From Marinospirillum sp. (GTDB taxonomy: Bacteria; Pseudomonadota; Gammaproteobacteria; Pseudomonadales; Halomonadaceae), in NCBI RefSeq assembly GCF_014859565.1, contig NZ_JACUUA010000012.1:1-40832 (forward strand): a stretch of DNA of 40,832 bases. Direction: 5' to 3'. A program made the translations under genes and the position numbers. The notes below the pieces were generated by a model, which searched no databases, was not told where the DNA came from, and saw only the letters and a program-made list of their open reading frames with translations. Shown here in pieces: positions 7,329-16,016 of the stretch; within the stretch, counting starts at the first letter, position 1, and every line of letters begins with the position of its first letter.

Positions 7329-10064
7329 TTAACGGCTCCGACCCACGGCATAGGCGGGATAACCCGGCTCTCTGGCTTGTTTGTCCAGCTCTTCACATAA
7401 ACGCGCCTGCAATTGCAGACACAGCTCAGGGTCTGACAGCGGGCTACCATCTTGATGGGTGATAAAAAACACGTCCTCCACCCGTTCACCGAGGGTGGCA
7501 ATTTTGGCATTCTGCAACCACAGATCAAATTCCACAAAAATTCGTCCAATCCGTGCCAGTAGGCCAGGGCGATCCGGTGTAATCACTTCAATTAGTGTGC
7601 GCAGGTTGCTTGGATCATTGCTGATATAAACCTGGGTTGGCATGGTGAAGTGTTTTAATTGTCGTGGTGTATGGTGTTGCACCAGTGCCGGGAAGTTTTC
7701 CGGATTATGCAGAGCGCTGATCAGTTCCTGACGGATTTCTTCCAGCCGCTCAGCAGCCCTGGGCACCTGTCCATCCTGCTCCAGCACAATCAGGGTGTTC
7801 AGGGTGTAACCGTTACGGCTGGTGGAGATACGAGCATCATGGATGGACAAACCCAGCCGATCCATAATTGCAGCGGTTGCGGCAAAACCAAAAGCGGCAT
7901 CACGGGTATGAATAAACACCTTGGTGCCCCCTTCTTTCATGTCATCCGTTGGGGCAGCCACCAGCACCAGTGGTTCACTGCTTTTGCTATGTTGCAGAAT
8001 ACCCTTAGTATGCCAAGCCACTTCACTGGGTGCATCCTGCAAGAAATAATCATCATCCAGGGTTGTCCAGAGTTCCAACACCTTCTGCTGATCAACACCC
8101 ATGGCACGCAGTATCGCCAGTGCCTGTTGCTGGGTTTCTTCAACCCATTCCGCTGGATCAATCGGGTTTTCCAGACCCCGTCGGAAGGCGCGGGTGGTTT
8201 CTGTGTACAGCTGATTCAGCAGAGCCGCGCGCCAGCCGTTCCACAAGGTGGGATTGGTGGCATTAATATCTGCAACCGTCAGCACATGCAGGTAATCCAG
8301 ATGCACTTGATCACCGACTGTTTCTGCAAAGTGGCGAATCACATCTGGATCGGATATATCCTGTTTTTGAGCAGTCATGGACATCAATAGGTGGTTTTCC
8401 ACCAGCCAGCAGACCAGATGAGTATCCCGTTTTGATAACTGGTGGCGCTCGCAGAACAGCCGCGCATCTTCAGCACCCAATTCGGAATGATCACCACCCC
8501 GCCCCTTACCCAGATCATGATACAAACCCGCCAGCCAGAGGATTTCCAGCTTGGGTAACTGATGAATGATGCTGGCCGCCAGCGGGAAGTTTTTCTCTTT
8601 TCCGGGTTCACGAAAACTTTGCTGAAAACGCAGTAACCGCAGGGTATGGGCATCCACGGTGTAAACATGAAATAGATCATGCTGGGTCAGGCCCACAGCA
8701 TGTCCAAACTCCGGCAGATAACGTCCCAACATGCCGTAACGGCTCATGCGAGTCAGTTGCAAGGGTACATCACCCGCAGCGCGTAATAATTCCATAAACA
8801 GGCTGCTGGCACGTAAATCACGGCGGAAAGCTTCATCGATCAGATGACGGTGATCGCGCAGCGCACGAATGGTGATGGCGCGCACCCCTTCAATTTCTGG
8901 GTGTTGTGCCATCAGCAAAAAAATTTCAATCAGGGCAAAAGGGTGACGCTCAAACACTTCATTCCCCACCTCATCACCCAGATGTTCAATCAACCCGTTA
9001 CGGATCTGGAAACGCCGGTTGATCGGGGTGATCTTCTGTTCTTCATCTTTTTTCAGCAGCACTTCTTCAAAATGCTGCAGTAAAACGTCATTCAGTTCGG
9101 TCAGGGTGGTGACCACGCGGAAATACCGCTTCATGAATTGCTCAACGGCTAGACGTTTTTCTGTATCCAGATAACCAAACAACACCGCCAGCTGACGCTG
9201 GTAATCAAACAACAGGCGATCTTCTGCTCGCCCGGAAATCATGTGCAGGGCATAACGCACTTGCCACAGAAAACACTGTCCCTGCTCCAGAATACGCATT
9301 TCAGTTTCAGTGAGGAAACCTTCCGCCAGCAGATCCTGCACGGTGGTGGCATTAAAGTGGCGCTTGGCGACCCAGCCAACCATCTGAATGTCACGCAGAC
9401 CGCCGGGAGAGCTTTTGATGTTGGGTTCCAGACTGTATTCACTGTTGTTGAATTTGTAGTGGCGGGTGATCTGTTCCTGCCATTTGGCTTCAAAAAATTT
9501 TGCTGAAGTCCACATACATTCGGTGCTGAGACGCTGCACCATTTCAGTTCTCAGGGCATCGTTGCCGACCAGCGTGCGATTTTCCAGCAGGTTGGTGGCA
9601 ACGGTGATATCAGCGCGTGCTTCACGCTCACAATCGGCCAGTGAGCGCACACTGTGCCCCACATCCAGCTTGATATCCCACAACAGGGTAATAAAATCCG
9701 ACAACAACTGGCGATAACGGGTGTCATCGTCATCTTTCAGCAGAATCAGCAGATCAATATCCGATTTGGGATGTAACTCTCCGCGGCCATAACCACCCAC
9801 CGCCAGCAAGGCAATACGCTCATCCGGCCAGTCAAAACGCTGCCAGATACAACTCATCAGCTGATCCATCGCCCAGGCACGACCGTAAATCAGATCCCTG
9901 ATATCCGCACCATCATAAAAGGCCTGATCCAGGCGCTGGTTGATCAAGGCCAGCGCCTGCTTAAGCAGTGGAATGACAGGAAGGGTCGAGTCTTTGAGCT
10001 GAGACTTCAGCTTGGCAAAGTGATACAGGGATAAATCGGGTCTGAACTGGTAGTTAACACTCAT
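7329..10064 (-). CDS. glnD: Bifunctional PII uridylyltransferase / uridylyl-removing enzyme
   Basis: GlnD senses glutamine and adds UMP to, or removes it from, PII proteins, so controlling glutamine synthetase and NtrBC. The protein has about 911 residues. The nucleotidyltransferase domain shows GGYGRGEL followed by DIDLL near residues 90-106; an HD phosphohydrolase domain shows AGLYHDLGKG with GGDHSELG at about 505-530; two ACT domains occupy the last 200 residues (for example VFIHTRDAAFGFAATAAIMD and LIEVITPDRPGLLARIG). The frame starts with GTG-ATG; I use the ATG at 10064, which has GAGG 7 nt upstream, while the GTG at 10067 is the alternative. It lies between map and dapC, all leftward, as in Pseudomonas. 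Confidence 0.96.
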   Translation of the reverse strand: MSVNYQFRPDLSLYHFAKLKSQLKDSTLPVIPLLKQALALINQRLDQAFYDGADIRDLIYGRAWAMDQLMSCIWQRFDWPDERIALLAVGGYGRGELHPKSDIDLLILLKDDDDTRYRQLLSDFITLLWDIKLDVGHSVRSLADCEREARADITVATNLLENRTLVGNDALRTEMVQRLSTECMWTSAKFFEAKWQEQITRHYKFNNSEYSLEPNIKSSPGGLRDIQMVGWVAKRHFNATTVQDLLAEGFLTETEMRILEQGQCFLWQVRYALHMISGRAEDRLLFDYQRQLAVLFGYLDTEKRLAVEQFMKRYFRVVTTLTELNDVLLQHFEEVLLKKDEEQKITPINRRFQIRNGLIEHLGDEVGNEVFERHPFALIEIFLLMAQHPEIEGVRAITIRALRDHRHLIDEAFRRDLRASSLFMELLRAAGDVPLQLTRMSRYGMLGRYLPEFGHAVGLTQHDLFHVYTVDAHTLRLLRFQQSFREPGKEKNFPLAASIIHQLPKLEILWLAGLYHDLGKGRGGDHSELGAEDARLFCERHQLSKRDTHLVCWLVENHLLMSMTAQKQDISDPDVIRHFAETVGDQVHLDYLHVLTVADINATNPTLWNGWRAALLNQLYTETTRAFRRGLENPIDPAEWVEETQQQALAILRAMGVDQQKVLELWTTLDDDYFLQDAPSEVAWHTKGILQHSKSSEPLVLVAAPTDDMKEGGTKVFIHTRDAAFGFAATAAIMDRLGLSIHDARISTSRNGYTLNTLIVLEQDGQVPRAAERLEEIRQELISALHNPENFPALVQHHTPRQLKHFTMPTQVYISNDPSNLRTLIEVITPDRPGLLARIGRIFVEFDLWLQNAKIATLGERVEDVFFITHQDGSPLSDPELCLQLQARLCEELDKQAREPGYPAYAVGRSR

Positions 10065-10110
10065 CACCCTGCCTCACTGACTCTTGTCTGGATATTCAAT
10101 GTTTAGGATA

Positions 10111-10887
10111 TTAAAAGGGTTCTTCGCTGCGTCGGGTCAACACTTCCACCCCGGTTTCGGTCACCAGCAGGGTATGCTCCCACTGCGCCGACAGACTGTG
10201 ATCCTTGGTAACCACTGTCCAGCCATCTTTCAGCAAACGACAGTGGCGTTTGCCTGCATTAATCATCGGTTCAATGGTAAAACACATGCCCGGTGCCAGC
10301 ACCAGGTCACTGCGCGGGGTGTAACCATCATAATGCAGAATCTGGGGATCTTCGTGGAACACCTGGCCAATACCATGACCACAATACTCCTGTACCACTG
10401 AGAAACGCTCCTTGTCGGCCATTTTCTGGATCAGCTGGCCGATTTCAGAAATGCGTGCACCTGGCTTCACCAGGGCAATGGCAGCATAGAGTGCATCGCG
10501 AGTGAACTCGGTCAGACGCCGCGCCAGAATGGAGGGTTCACCGACATAAAACATCTTGCTGGTATCACCATGATAACCATCCTTGATCACGGTAATGTCG
10601 ATATTGACCACATCACCCTTTTTAAGAATCTTGTTTTCATCCGGAATGCCGTGACAGATTACATGGTTGACCGAGGTACAGATGGATTTCGGGAAACCGT
10701 GGTAATTCAGGGGAGCGGGAATGGCATCCTGCTCTTCGGTAATATAACGATGGCAGATGTCATTCAGCGCCCCGGTGGTAATACCAGGCTGAACATGAGG
10801 TGCGATCATCTCCAGCACTTCCGCAGCCAGACGACCGGCCACACGCATTTTTGCTATTTCTTCAGGTGTCTTGATACGGACATTCAT
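10111..10887 (-). CDS. map: Methionine aminopeptidase, type I
   Basis: Removes N-terminal methionine from nascent proteins in the cytoplasm. The 258-residue length fits type I bacterial enzymes. All five metal ligands are visible: Asp97 (VNIDIT), Asp108 (YHGDTS), His171 (CGHGIG), Glu206 (FTIEPM) and Glu237 (WEHTLL), with the substrate His79 in CHGIPDE. It is divergent from rpsB, the usual arrangement in this group. The ribosome site is poor (AAGAG about 12 nt upstream). A terminator-like hairpin with seven uridines sits in the short leader just 19 nt before the start codon, suggesting that map may be attenuated. Confidence 0.96.
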   Translation of the reverse strand: MNVRIKTPEEIAKMRVAGRLAAEVLEMIAPHVQPGITTGALNDICHRYITEEQDAIPAPLNYHGFPKSICTSVNHVICHGIPDENKILKKGDVVNIDITVIKDGYHGDTSKMFYVGEPSILARRLTEFTRDALYAAIALVKPGARISEIGQLIQKMADKERFSVVQEYCGHGIGQVFHEDPQILHYDGYTPRSDLVLAPGMCFTIEPMINAGKRHCRLLKDGWTVVTKDHSLSAQWEHTLLVTETGVEVLTRRSEEPF

Positions 10888-10905
10888 TCAGGAAAACTCT
10901 TGCGT

Positions 10906-10932
10906 AAAAAAATCACCCGGAAGAAACCCGGG
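10906..10932 (-). terminator. Terminator-like hairpin in the map leader
   Basis: On the leftward strand an all-GC 5-bp stem (CCCGG with CCGGG, 10928-10932 and 10916-10920) and 7-nt loop are followed after UGA by seven uridines (10912-10906). The map start codon follows 19 nt later. The stem is short, so termination may be partial. It could attenuate map or stop stray leftward transcripts. Confidence 0.45.
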
Positions 10933-10933
10933 C

Positions 10934-10962
10934 TTTATGTCAGAGCCGAACTATGCTATAAA
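10934..10962 (+). promoter_or_regulatory. rpsB promoter, extended -10 with GC-rich discriminator
   Basis: The -10 hexamer TATAAA (10957-10962) is preceded by TG and one base, making an extended -10. A weak -35 (TTTATG, 10934-10939) lies 17 bp upstream. Directly after the -10 comes GTGCGCGC, the kind of discriminator found in promoters under stringent (ppGpp) control. An extended -10 plus such a discriminator is a known property of rpsB promoters in gammaproteobacteria. Transcription would begin near 10969. Confidence 0.65.
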
Positions 10963-10980
10963 GTGCGCGCTCAAAATCAA
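10953..10980 (-). promoter_or_regulatory. Candidate divergent map promoter
   Basis: On the leftward strand TTGATT (10975-10980) and TAGCAT (10953-10958) are spaced 16 bp; each matches four of six consensus bases. It would start map transcripts near 10946, giving a leader of about 60 nt that contains the hairpin at 10906-10932. Its -10 lies on top of the rpsB -10, so the two promoters could not be occupied together. This is a weak match and is inferred. Confidence 0.3.
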
Positions 10981-11188
10981 CCACGAAGGATACGGCAAGG
11001 GCAAGCCAATGGCAAACCCACGAACGTCTCCAAAACGGTTGGATTCTGAGCCAATAAACCGCACAAAAACTGTGCATTATAACGTCACACATATACCGAC
11101 ACATGCATCTGGGTGCCTGTCAGTTTTACTGAGAGGTTGATGTCTGGGGTATATGGAGGCCTAACCCGTACTATCGGAGTATTTTTTC
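10970..11188 (+). promoter_or_regulatory. Long 5' leader of rpsB (probable S2 autoregulatory region)
   Basis: Together with the promoters this fills the 301-bp map-rpsB gap. About 220 nt of untranslated leader precede rpsB. A small hairpin GCACA-5nt-TGTGC lies at 11061-11075. The ribosome site CGGAG is about 11 nt before the ATG. In E. coli and relatives the rpsB leader carries the structure through which S2 represses its own operon; I infer the same here from position and length. I see no convincing ORF in the leader. Confidence 0.5.
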
Positions 11189-11914
11189 ATGGCACAAGTA
11201 TCCATGCGTGACCTGCTGCTGGCTGGCGCACACTTTGGTCACCAGACCCGTTACTGGAACCCGAAAATGGGTAAGTACATTTTCGGCGCTCGTAACAAGA
11301 TTCACATCATCAACCTGGAAAAAACCGTTCCTGCACTGAACGAAGCCATCAGCTTTGTTGAGAAGCTGGCCGGTGGCAAAAACAAAATTCTGTTTGTTGG
11401 CACCAAGCGCGCTGCTGCCAAGGTGATCCGCGAAGAAGCAGACAAAGTGGGCATGCCTTACGTCAACCACCGCTGGTTAGGCGGTATGCTGACCAACTAC
11501 AAAACCATCCGTCAGTCTATCCGTCGCCTGCGTGATCTGGAAACCCAGCAGCAGGACGGTACTTTTGACAAGCTGACCAAAAAAGAAGTGCTGATGAACC
11601 AGCGCGAGATGGAGAAACTGGAACGCTCCATCGGCGGCATCAAGAACATGGGCGGCCTGCCTGATGCCCTGTTTGTGGTTGACGTTGACCACGAGCGCCT
11701 GGCCATCAACGAAGCCAACAAGCTGGGTATCCCGGTCATTGGTATTGTTGATACCAACTCTAACCCAGACGGTGTTGACTTTGTTATCCCCGGTAACGAT
11801 GATGCCATCCGCGCTGTTCAGCTGTATGTTCGCTCCATTGCCGCTGCTTGTGGCAAAGCACGCGAAGAAGCGGGTGAGGAACTGGTTGAAGTTGCAGAAG
11901 ACTCTGCCGAGTAA
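11189..11914 (+). CDS. rpsB: 30S ribosomal protein S2
   Basis: The 241-residue protein begins [20 protein letters not shown] and shows the S2 signatures [16 protein letters not shown] and [15 protein letters not shown]2 joins the small subunit late and binds near S1. The C-terminus is acidic ([16 protein letters not shown]), as usual. It is the first gene of a long rightward cluster and is followed by a strong hairpin before tsf, so EF-Ts output can differ from S2 output. The length matches the E. coli protein. Confidence 0.98.
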   Translation: MAQVSMRDLLLAGAHFGHQTRYWNPKMGKYIFGARNKIHIINLEKTVPALNEAISFVEKLAGGKNKILFVGTKRAAAKVIREEADKVGMPYVNHRWLGGMLTNYKTIRQSIRRLRDLETQQQDGTFDKLTKKEVLMNQREMEKLERSIGGIKNMGGLPDALFVVDVDHERLAINEANKLGIPVIGIVDTNSNPDGVDFVIPGNDDAIRAVQLYVRSIAAACGKAREEAGEELVEVAEDSAE

Positions 11915-11924
11915 TCACAGTGTC

Positions 11925-11958
11925 ACCGGCCTGAACCAGTATTCAGGCCGGTTTCTCT
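11925..11958 (+). terminator. Terminator/attenuator between rpsB and tsf
   Basis: A perfect 11-bp stem (ACCGGCCTGAA, 11925-11935, with its complement at 11942-11952), a 6-nt loop, and a uridine-rich tail TTTCTCT. It begins 10 nt after the rpsB stop. Because tsf lacks an obvious strong promoter of its own, it more likely reduces than stops read-through. Downstream, 11966-11974 and 12028-12036 form a second 9-bp long-range stem (GGTTGCTGC with GCAGCAACC) enclosing 53 nt. Confidence 0.8.
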
Positions 11959-12069
11959 ATTTCCCGGTTGCTGCCTCCTGATTCGACTGCACCACCTTTG
12001 GTTATCCACGTGTGGTTATCCGTGTGAGCAGCAACCCTCTAAATATCTTCTAATCAAGGGGTTTAAGTC

Positions 12070-12933
12070 ATGGCAGTAATTAGCGCCTCCCAGGTAAAAG
12101 AACTTCGTGAGCGTACCGGTCTGGCAATGATGGAGTGCAAAAAAGCACTGCAGGAAGCCGACGGTGACATCGAGCTGGCAATTGAAAATCTGCGTAAATC
12201 TTCCGGTCTGAAAGCCGCTAAAAAAGCAGGTCGTATTGCTGCTGAAGGCGCTATCGCTACTCGTGTTGCAGCAGATGGCAGCTACGGTGTGATGATCGAA
12301 ATCAACTCCGAAACCGACTTTGTTGCCCGCGATGATAACTTCCTGAACTTTGTTAATCAGGTTGCTGAAAAACTGCTGGCTACCCGCGAGACCAACGTTG
12401 CAACCCTGACTGCCGGTGAGCTGGAATCTGCCCGTGAAGCACTGGTACAGAAAATCGGTGAAAACATCACTGTACGTCGCGCCACTGTTGTTGAAGGCGC
12501 CTTGGTTGGTGAGTATGTTCACGGTGGCCGCATTGGTGTACTGACTGTACTGAATGGCGGCACTGCCGAAGCAGCCAAAGACGTTGCTATGCACGTTGCT
12601 GCAGTTAATCCGCGCGTTTGCAAGCCAGAAGACATGCCGCAGGAAGTGCTGGACAAGGAAAAAGAAATTATCCTGGCTCAGCCTGACATGGCTGGCAAAC
12701 CGGCTGAAATCGCTGAAAAAATGGTCGGTGGCCGTATCAAGAAATTCCTGGCTGAAAACAGCCTGAGTGAACAGCCCTTCATCAAAAACCCTGACCAAAC
12801 TGTTGCTGCTTTTGTTAAAGCTGCCGGTGGTGAACTGGTCAGCTTCCAGCGTTTTGAAGTGGGTGAAGGCATCGAAAAAGAAGAAGTGGATTTTGCTGCT
12901 GAAGTCGCCGCTCAGGCTGCTGCTGGTCGCTGA
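12070..12933 (+). CDS. tsf: Elongation factor Ts
   Basis: EF-Ts exchanges GDP for GTP on EF-Tu. The 287-residue protein has the N-terminal UBA-like domain ([17 protein letters not shown]), the core motif [12 protein letters not shown] that inserts into EF-Tu, and two following subdomains, so it is full-length. The ATG has AAGGGG 10 nt upstream. It sits between two hairpin terminators, one 111 nt upstream and one 48 nt downstream. The antisense strand is also open for almost 400 codons here, but this is a shadow caused by codon bias. Confidence 0.98.
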   Translation: MAVISASQVKELRERTGLAMMECKKALQEADGDIELAIENLRKSSGLKAAKKAGRIAAEGAIATRVAADGSYGVMIEINSETDFVARDDNFLNFVNQVAEKLLATRETNVATLTAGELESAREALVQKIGENITVRRATVVEGALVGEYVHGGRIGVLTVLNGGTAEAAKDVAMHVAAVNPRVCKPEDMPQEVLDKEKEIILAQPDMAGKPAEIAEKMVGGRIKKFLAENSLSEQPFIKNPDQTVAAFVKAAGGELVSFQRFEVGEGIEKEEVDFAAEVAAQAAAGR

Positions 12934-12945
12934 GATCTGCCTTGT

Positions 12946-12967
12946 CTGCTGACTGATCAGTAAGCAG
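12946..12967 (+). other. 22-nt near-perfect palindrome after tsf
   Basis: CTGCT and AGCAG flank the perfect palindrome ACTGATCAGT, with a single mismatch pair between the flanks and the core. It lies 13 nt after the tsf stop and 14 nt before the terminator. With no loop spacing, it may be a protein-binding site rather than an RNA hairpin; its function is unknown. Confidence 0.5.
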
Positions 12968-12980
12968 GAAGCACCTCCAG

Positions 12981-13010
12981 AAACGTGCTGGGTTAACCCA
13001 GCACGTTTTT
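12981..13010 (+). terminator. Intrinsic terminator between tsf and pyrH
   Basis: A 28-nt perfect palindrome (12981-13008) folds into a 12-bp stem with a TTAA loop; the GC-rich core is ACGTGCTGGG. Five thymidines (13006-13010) close it, three of them pairing with the leading adenines. It separates the ribosomal part of the cluster from pyrH, which has its own AGGAGA ribosome site further on. Confidence 0.85.
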
Positions 13011-13062
13011 GTGCAACTGAATACCAGAAAAAAACCTCACCAACACCAGGAGACTTGCCGCT

Positions 13063-13800
13063 ATGGCTAATACCGATCGTAACGCAAAATACAAACGGAT
13101 CCTGCTCAAACTCAGTGGCGAAGCCCTGATGGGCGATCAGGATTTTGGCATCGATGCCAAGGTACTGGATCGCATGGCGCTGGAAATTGGTCAACTGGTG
13201 GGTATTGGTGTACAGGTTGGCATAGTGATTGGTGGCGGCAATCTGTTTCGTGGCGCGGCATTAAGTGCAGCCGGCATGGAACGTGTCACCGGTGATCACA
13301 TGGGCATGCTGGCAACAGTGATGAACGCCCTAGCCATGCGCGATGCACTGGAGCGCAGCAACATCCGCACCCGCGTAATGTCGGCCATCCCGATGAGCGG
13401 TGTCGTTGAACATTATGACCGCCGTACTGGCATCCGTTACCTTACTTCCGGTGATGTGGTGATCTTTGCAGCCGGAACCGGCAACCCATTTTTCACCACC
13501 GATTCTGCAGCCTGCTTGCGCGGCATAGAAATTGATGCCGATGTAGTAATCAAAGCCACCAAGGTGGATGGTGTTTACAATAAAGACCCGGTTAAGCACC
13601 CGGATGCGGTAAAATACGACCGACTGACCTACGACGAAGCTCTGGATCAAAAGCTGGAAGTGATGGATCTGACCGCCATCTGTCTGGTACGCGACCAGTC
13701 TATGCCAGTTCGGGTATTTAACATGAACAAACCCGGTGCCCTGCTGAACCTGGTGGTTGGTGGACAGGAAGGCACACTCATTGATATGGGTCAGGATTGA
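13063..13800 (+). CDS. pyrH: UMP kinase
   Basis: PyrH phosphorylates UMP to UDP and belongs to the amino-acid-kinase fold, forming hexamers in the cytoplasm. The 245-residue protein shows [10 protein letters not shown] near residues 16-25, the glycine-rich [10 protein letters not shown], the acceptor-site stretch [16 protein letters not shown], and [15 protein letters not shown]. The length is normal. The start is supported by AGGAGA 9 nt upstream. The last codons and stop lie in a 16-bp tandem duplication that continues into the spacer to frr. Confidence 0.98.
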   Translation: MANTDRNAKYKRILLKLSGEALMGDQDFGIDAKVLDRMALEIGQLVGIGVQVGIVIGGGNLFRGAALSAAGMERVTGDHMGMLATVMNALAMRDALERSNIRTRVMSAIPMSGVVEHYDRRTGIRYLTSGDVVIFAAGTGNPFFTTDSAACLRGIEIDADVVIKATKVDGVYNKDPVKHPDAVKYDRLTYDEALDQKLEVMDLTAICLVRDQSMPVRVFNMNKPGALLNLVVGGQEGTLIDMGQD

Positions 13801-13813
13801 TATGAGTCAGGAT
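13782..13813 (+). repeat. 16-bp tandem duplication over the pyrH stop codon
   Basis: Two 16-bp copies, 13782-13797 and 13798-13813, differ at a single base (G or A). The first copy encodes the pyrH C-terminal residues; the second starts with the stop codon. The duplication creates an ATG at 13802 that opens a four-codon reading frame (MSQD) ending at 13816. It looks like a recent slippage or duplication event. Confidence 0.85.
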
Positions 13814-13860
13814 TGATCAAAAACACTGACCCAAACAACTTTTTGCAAGAGGCAAACACA

Positions 13861-14418
13861 GTGATCAACGAAATCATTAAAGATGCGCAAGAGCGCATGG
13901 ACAAGAGTCTTGAATCCCTGCAAGGTGCTTTTAACAAAATTCGCACCGGTCGCGCTCACCCCAGCATCCTGGATTCGGTTCGTGTCGATTATTACGGCAG
14001 CGAAGTGCCCATCAGCCAAGTGGCCAACGTCAACGTTGAAGACAATCGCACACTGGTGGTGATTCCCTGGGAAAAAAACATGGTGCCTGCGGTTGAAAAG
14101 GCCATCATGAAATCGGATTTGGGTCTGAATCCCAACACTGCTGGCAGCAACATTCGTGTACCCATGCCCGCTCTGACGGAAGAAACCCGCAAGGGTTACA
14201 TCAAACAGGCTCGTGCAGAAGCAGAACATGGCCGAGTAGCGGTACGCAACATTCGTCGTGATGCCAACAACCAGTTGAAAGCACTGCTCAAAGATAAAGA
14301 AATCAGTGAAGACGAAGATCGTCGTGCTCAGGATGAAATCCAGAAGCGGACCGACCAGCATATTGCCGAGGTCGATCGCTTGCTGACTGGAAAAGAAGAA
14401 GACCTGATGCAGATCTGA
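13861..14418 (+). CDS. frr: Ribosome recycling factor
   Basis: RRF splits the post-termination ribosome together with EF-G. The 185-residue length equals that of E. coli RRF. Motifs include [13 protein letters not shown], the hinge around [29 protein letters not shown], and the C-terminal helix [15 protein letters not shown]. The start is a GTG: AAGAGG lies 8 nt upstream and the protein then begins [16 protein letters not shown], matching the family N-terminus. A TTG at 13813 in the same frame would add 16 unrelated residues and is rejected. The spacer from the pyrH stop is 60 nt. Confidence 0.96.
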   Translation: MINEIIKDAQERMDKSLESLQGAFNKIRTGRAHPSILDSVRVDYYGSEVPISQVANVNVEDNRTLVVIPWEKNMVPAVEKAIMKSDLGLNPNTAGSNIRVPMPALTEETRKGYIKQARAEAEHGRVAVRNIRRDANNQLKALLKDKEISEDEDRRAQDEIQKRTDQHIAEVDRLLTGKEEDLMQI

Positions 14419-14440
14419 TGCAAAAAGGCCTACAGACTGC

Positions 14441-15193
14441 ATGAAATCATCAGCGGAAAAATACCCGGTTCTGGAGCTGTTGCCCCGCCATGTTGCCATC
14501 ATCATGGATGGCAACAATCGCTGGGCAAAGGCTCGCAAACTGCCGGGTATTGCAGGTCATAAGGCCGGAGTGGATGCCGTTCGTGCGGTCATGGAGATCG
14601 CGCTGCGCCTGGAGATTCCTGTGCTGACACTCTTTGCTTTTTCCAGCGAAAACTGGAAAAGGCCGGCAGAAGAAGTCAGTGGTCTGATGGAGTTATTCAA
14701 ATGGGCGCTAAAACGCGAAACCCGTCGTCTGAATAAATACGGTGTACGCTTGCAGATTATTGGTGACCGCAGTAGCTTCACCCCTGAACTGCAAAAACTG
14801 ATGACCAAGGCGGAAGAGCAGACTGCTGCCAACAGCAAACTAACACTGGTGATTGCTGCCAACTACGGTGGTCGTTGGGATATCACCCAGGCCGCAGCAA
14901 AACTGGCCGAGCAGTTGGCCGTCGGTGAGATTACCCGTGAACAGTTGACCGAAGAAGCGCTGCAGCAGCATCTCAGCCTGAATGGTCTGCCCGATCCCGA
15001 TCTTTGCATTCGTACCAGCGGTGAACAGCGCATCAGTAACTTTCTACTGTGGCAGCTGGCCTATGCCGAACTGGTGTTCGTTGAGGACTTCTGGCCGGAC
15101 TTTCGCCAGGATGCCTTTTATGACACCCTGAAAATCTTTGCCGGTCGCCAGCGACGTTTTGGCGGGCGTGAAGAACACAATAACAACAGCTGA
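14441..15193 (+). CDS. uppS: Undecaprenyl diphosphate synthase (cis-prenyltransferase)
   Basis: UppS condenses eight isopentenyl diphosphates with farnesyl diphosphate to make the C55 carrier used for peptidoglycan and O-antigen. The 250-residue protein shows IIMDGNNRWAK with catalytic Asp23, the FAFSSENWKRP loop, and the C-terminal diphosphate-binding RTSGEQRISNFLLWQ. There is no strong ribosome site (AAGG at a long distance); the gene lies 22 nt after frr. Its first substrate comes from the pathway that includes dxr three genes downstream. Confidence 0.97.
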   Translation: MKSSAEKYPVLELLPRHVAIIMDGNNRWAKARKLPGIAGHKAGVDAVRAVMEIALRLEIPVLTLFAFSSENWKRPAEEVSGLMELFKWALKRETRRLNKYGVRLQIIGDRSSFTPELQKLMTKAEEQTAANSKLTLVIAANYGGRWDITQAAAKLAEQLAVGEITREQLTEEALQQHLSLNGLPDPDLCIRTSGEQRISNFLLWQLAYAELVFVEDFWPDFRQDAFYDTLKIFAGRQRRFGGREEHNNNS

Positions 15194-15209
15194 CCGGGAA
15201 CACCCAGCC

Positions 15210-16016
15210 ATGCTCAAACAAAGAATCATCACTGCCCTGATCCTGGCACCACTCGCCTTGTGGGGGCTTTTTGGCCTGGATTCCACCGCCTTTGCTGTAT
15301 TCACTGGCCTGGTGATTGCTATTGCCGCCTGGGAGTGGGCTCGACTGTCCGGTTTACAACTCACTGGACAAGTGGTGTTTCCAGCCATCATCCTGCTGGC
15401 ATTGTTCGGAGCTTATGGCCAACCTCATTTATTACATCAGGCACTCTGGCTTGGAGCAGTTTGGTGGTTGCTGGCGCTGTTTTTTGTTATTACCTACCCA
15501 CGCACCGCTCATCTCTGGCGTTGTACGTCCCGCCGCGTGTTTATGGGTGTTTTTGTATTAATTCCAGCCTGGGCTGGTTTTGTGCTACTGCGCGAAACCG
15601 GCTGGTTCTGGCTGTTATATGTGTTGCTGATTGCCTGGGTGGCTGATGTTTTTGCCTACTTTGCCGGTCGTGCATTCGGTAAACACAAGCTGGCACCGGC
15701 GGTCAGCCCCGGCAAATCATGGGAAGGTGTACTTGGTGGCATGTTCGGTACAGCACTGCTTAGCATGGCGGCCAGCCTGTGGCTGAGTTTCAGCCTGATG
15801 CAGTTTGTTACCCTGTTGATTCTGACCTTGATTATTACCGCTGTTTCGGTACTGGGTGACCTGACTGAAAGCCTGGTTAAACGTGAAGCTGGTATGAAAG
15901 ATTCCAGCCAACTGCTACCCGGCCATGGCGGTGTAATGGATCGCATTGATAGCCTGACCTCCGCCATCCCGCTTTTTGCCTTGCTGCTGCTGAATTTTAC
16001 CGGGGCTCTACTATGA
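15210..16016 (+). CDS. cdsA: Phosphatidate cytidylyltransferase
   Basis: CdsA makes CDP-diacylglycerol, the common precursor of membrane phospholipids, at the inner membrane. The 268-residue protein has about eight hydrophobic segments and the C-terminal family signature [20 protein letters not shown]. The frame extends upstream into uppS, but the ATG at 15210 gives [19 protein letters not shown], the usual N-terminus. The spacer to uppS is 16 nt with only a weak ribosome site. The stop overlaps the dxr start as ATGA, indicating coupled translation. Confidence 0.95.
   Translation: MLKQRIITALILAPLALWGLFGLDSTAFAVFTGLVIAIAAWEWARLSGLQLTGQVVFPAIILLALFGAYGQPHLLHQALWLGAVWWLLALFFVITYPRTAHLWRCTSRRVFMGVFVLIPAWAGFVLLRETGWFWLLYVLLIAWVADVFAYFAGRAFGKHKLAPAVSPGKSWEGVLGGMFGTALLSMAASLWLSFSLMQFVTLLILTLIITAVSVLGDLTESLVKREAGMKDSSQLLPGHGGVMDRIDSLTSAIPLFALLLLNFTGALL

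Noticed and set aside
7659..8390. A 243-codon rightward frame inside glnD
   Set aside because: It is antisense to the GlnD ACT and HD-domain region, has no ribosome site and no family motif.
12000..12022. Two sequences close to DnaA boxes (TTATCCACG, TTATCCGTG) 14 bp apart
   Set aside because: Neither is a perfect box, they lie in a transcribed spacer of a ribosomal operon, and no A+T-rich unwinding region or replication gene is nearby.
12016..13194. A 392-codon leftward open frame antisense to tsf and the pyrH start
   Set aside because: It covers the whole of tsf, whose protein is unmistakable; the antisense translation is rich in Phe, Ser, Gln and Cys with no motif, as expected of a codon-bias shadow.
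13807..14538. A 243-codon leftward open frame antisense to frr
   Set aside because: Same reasoning: frr is certain and the antisense product has no recognisable features.
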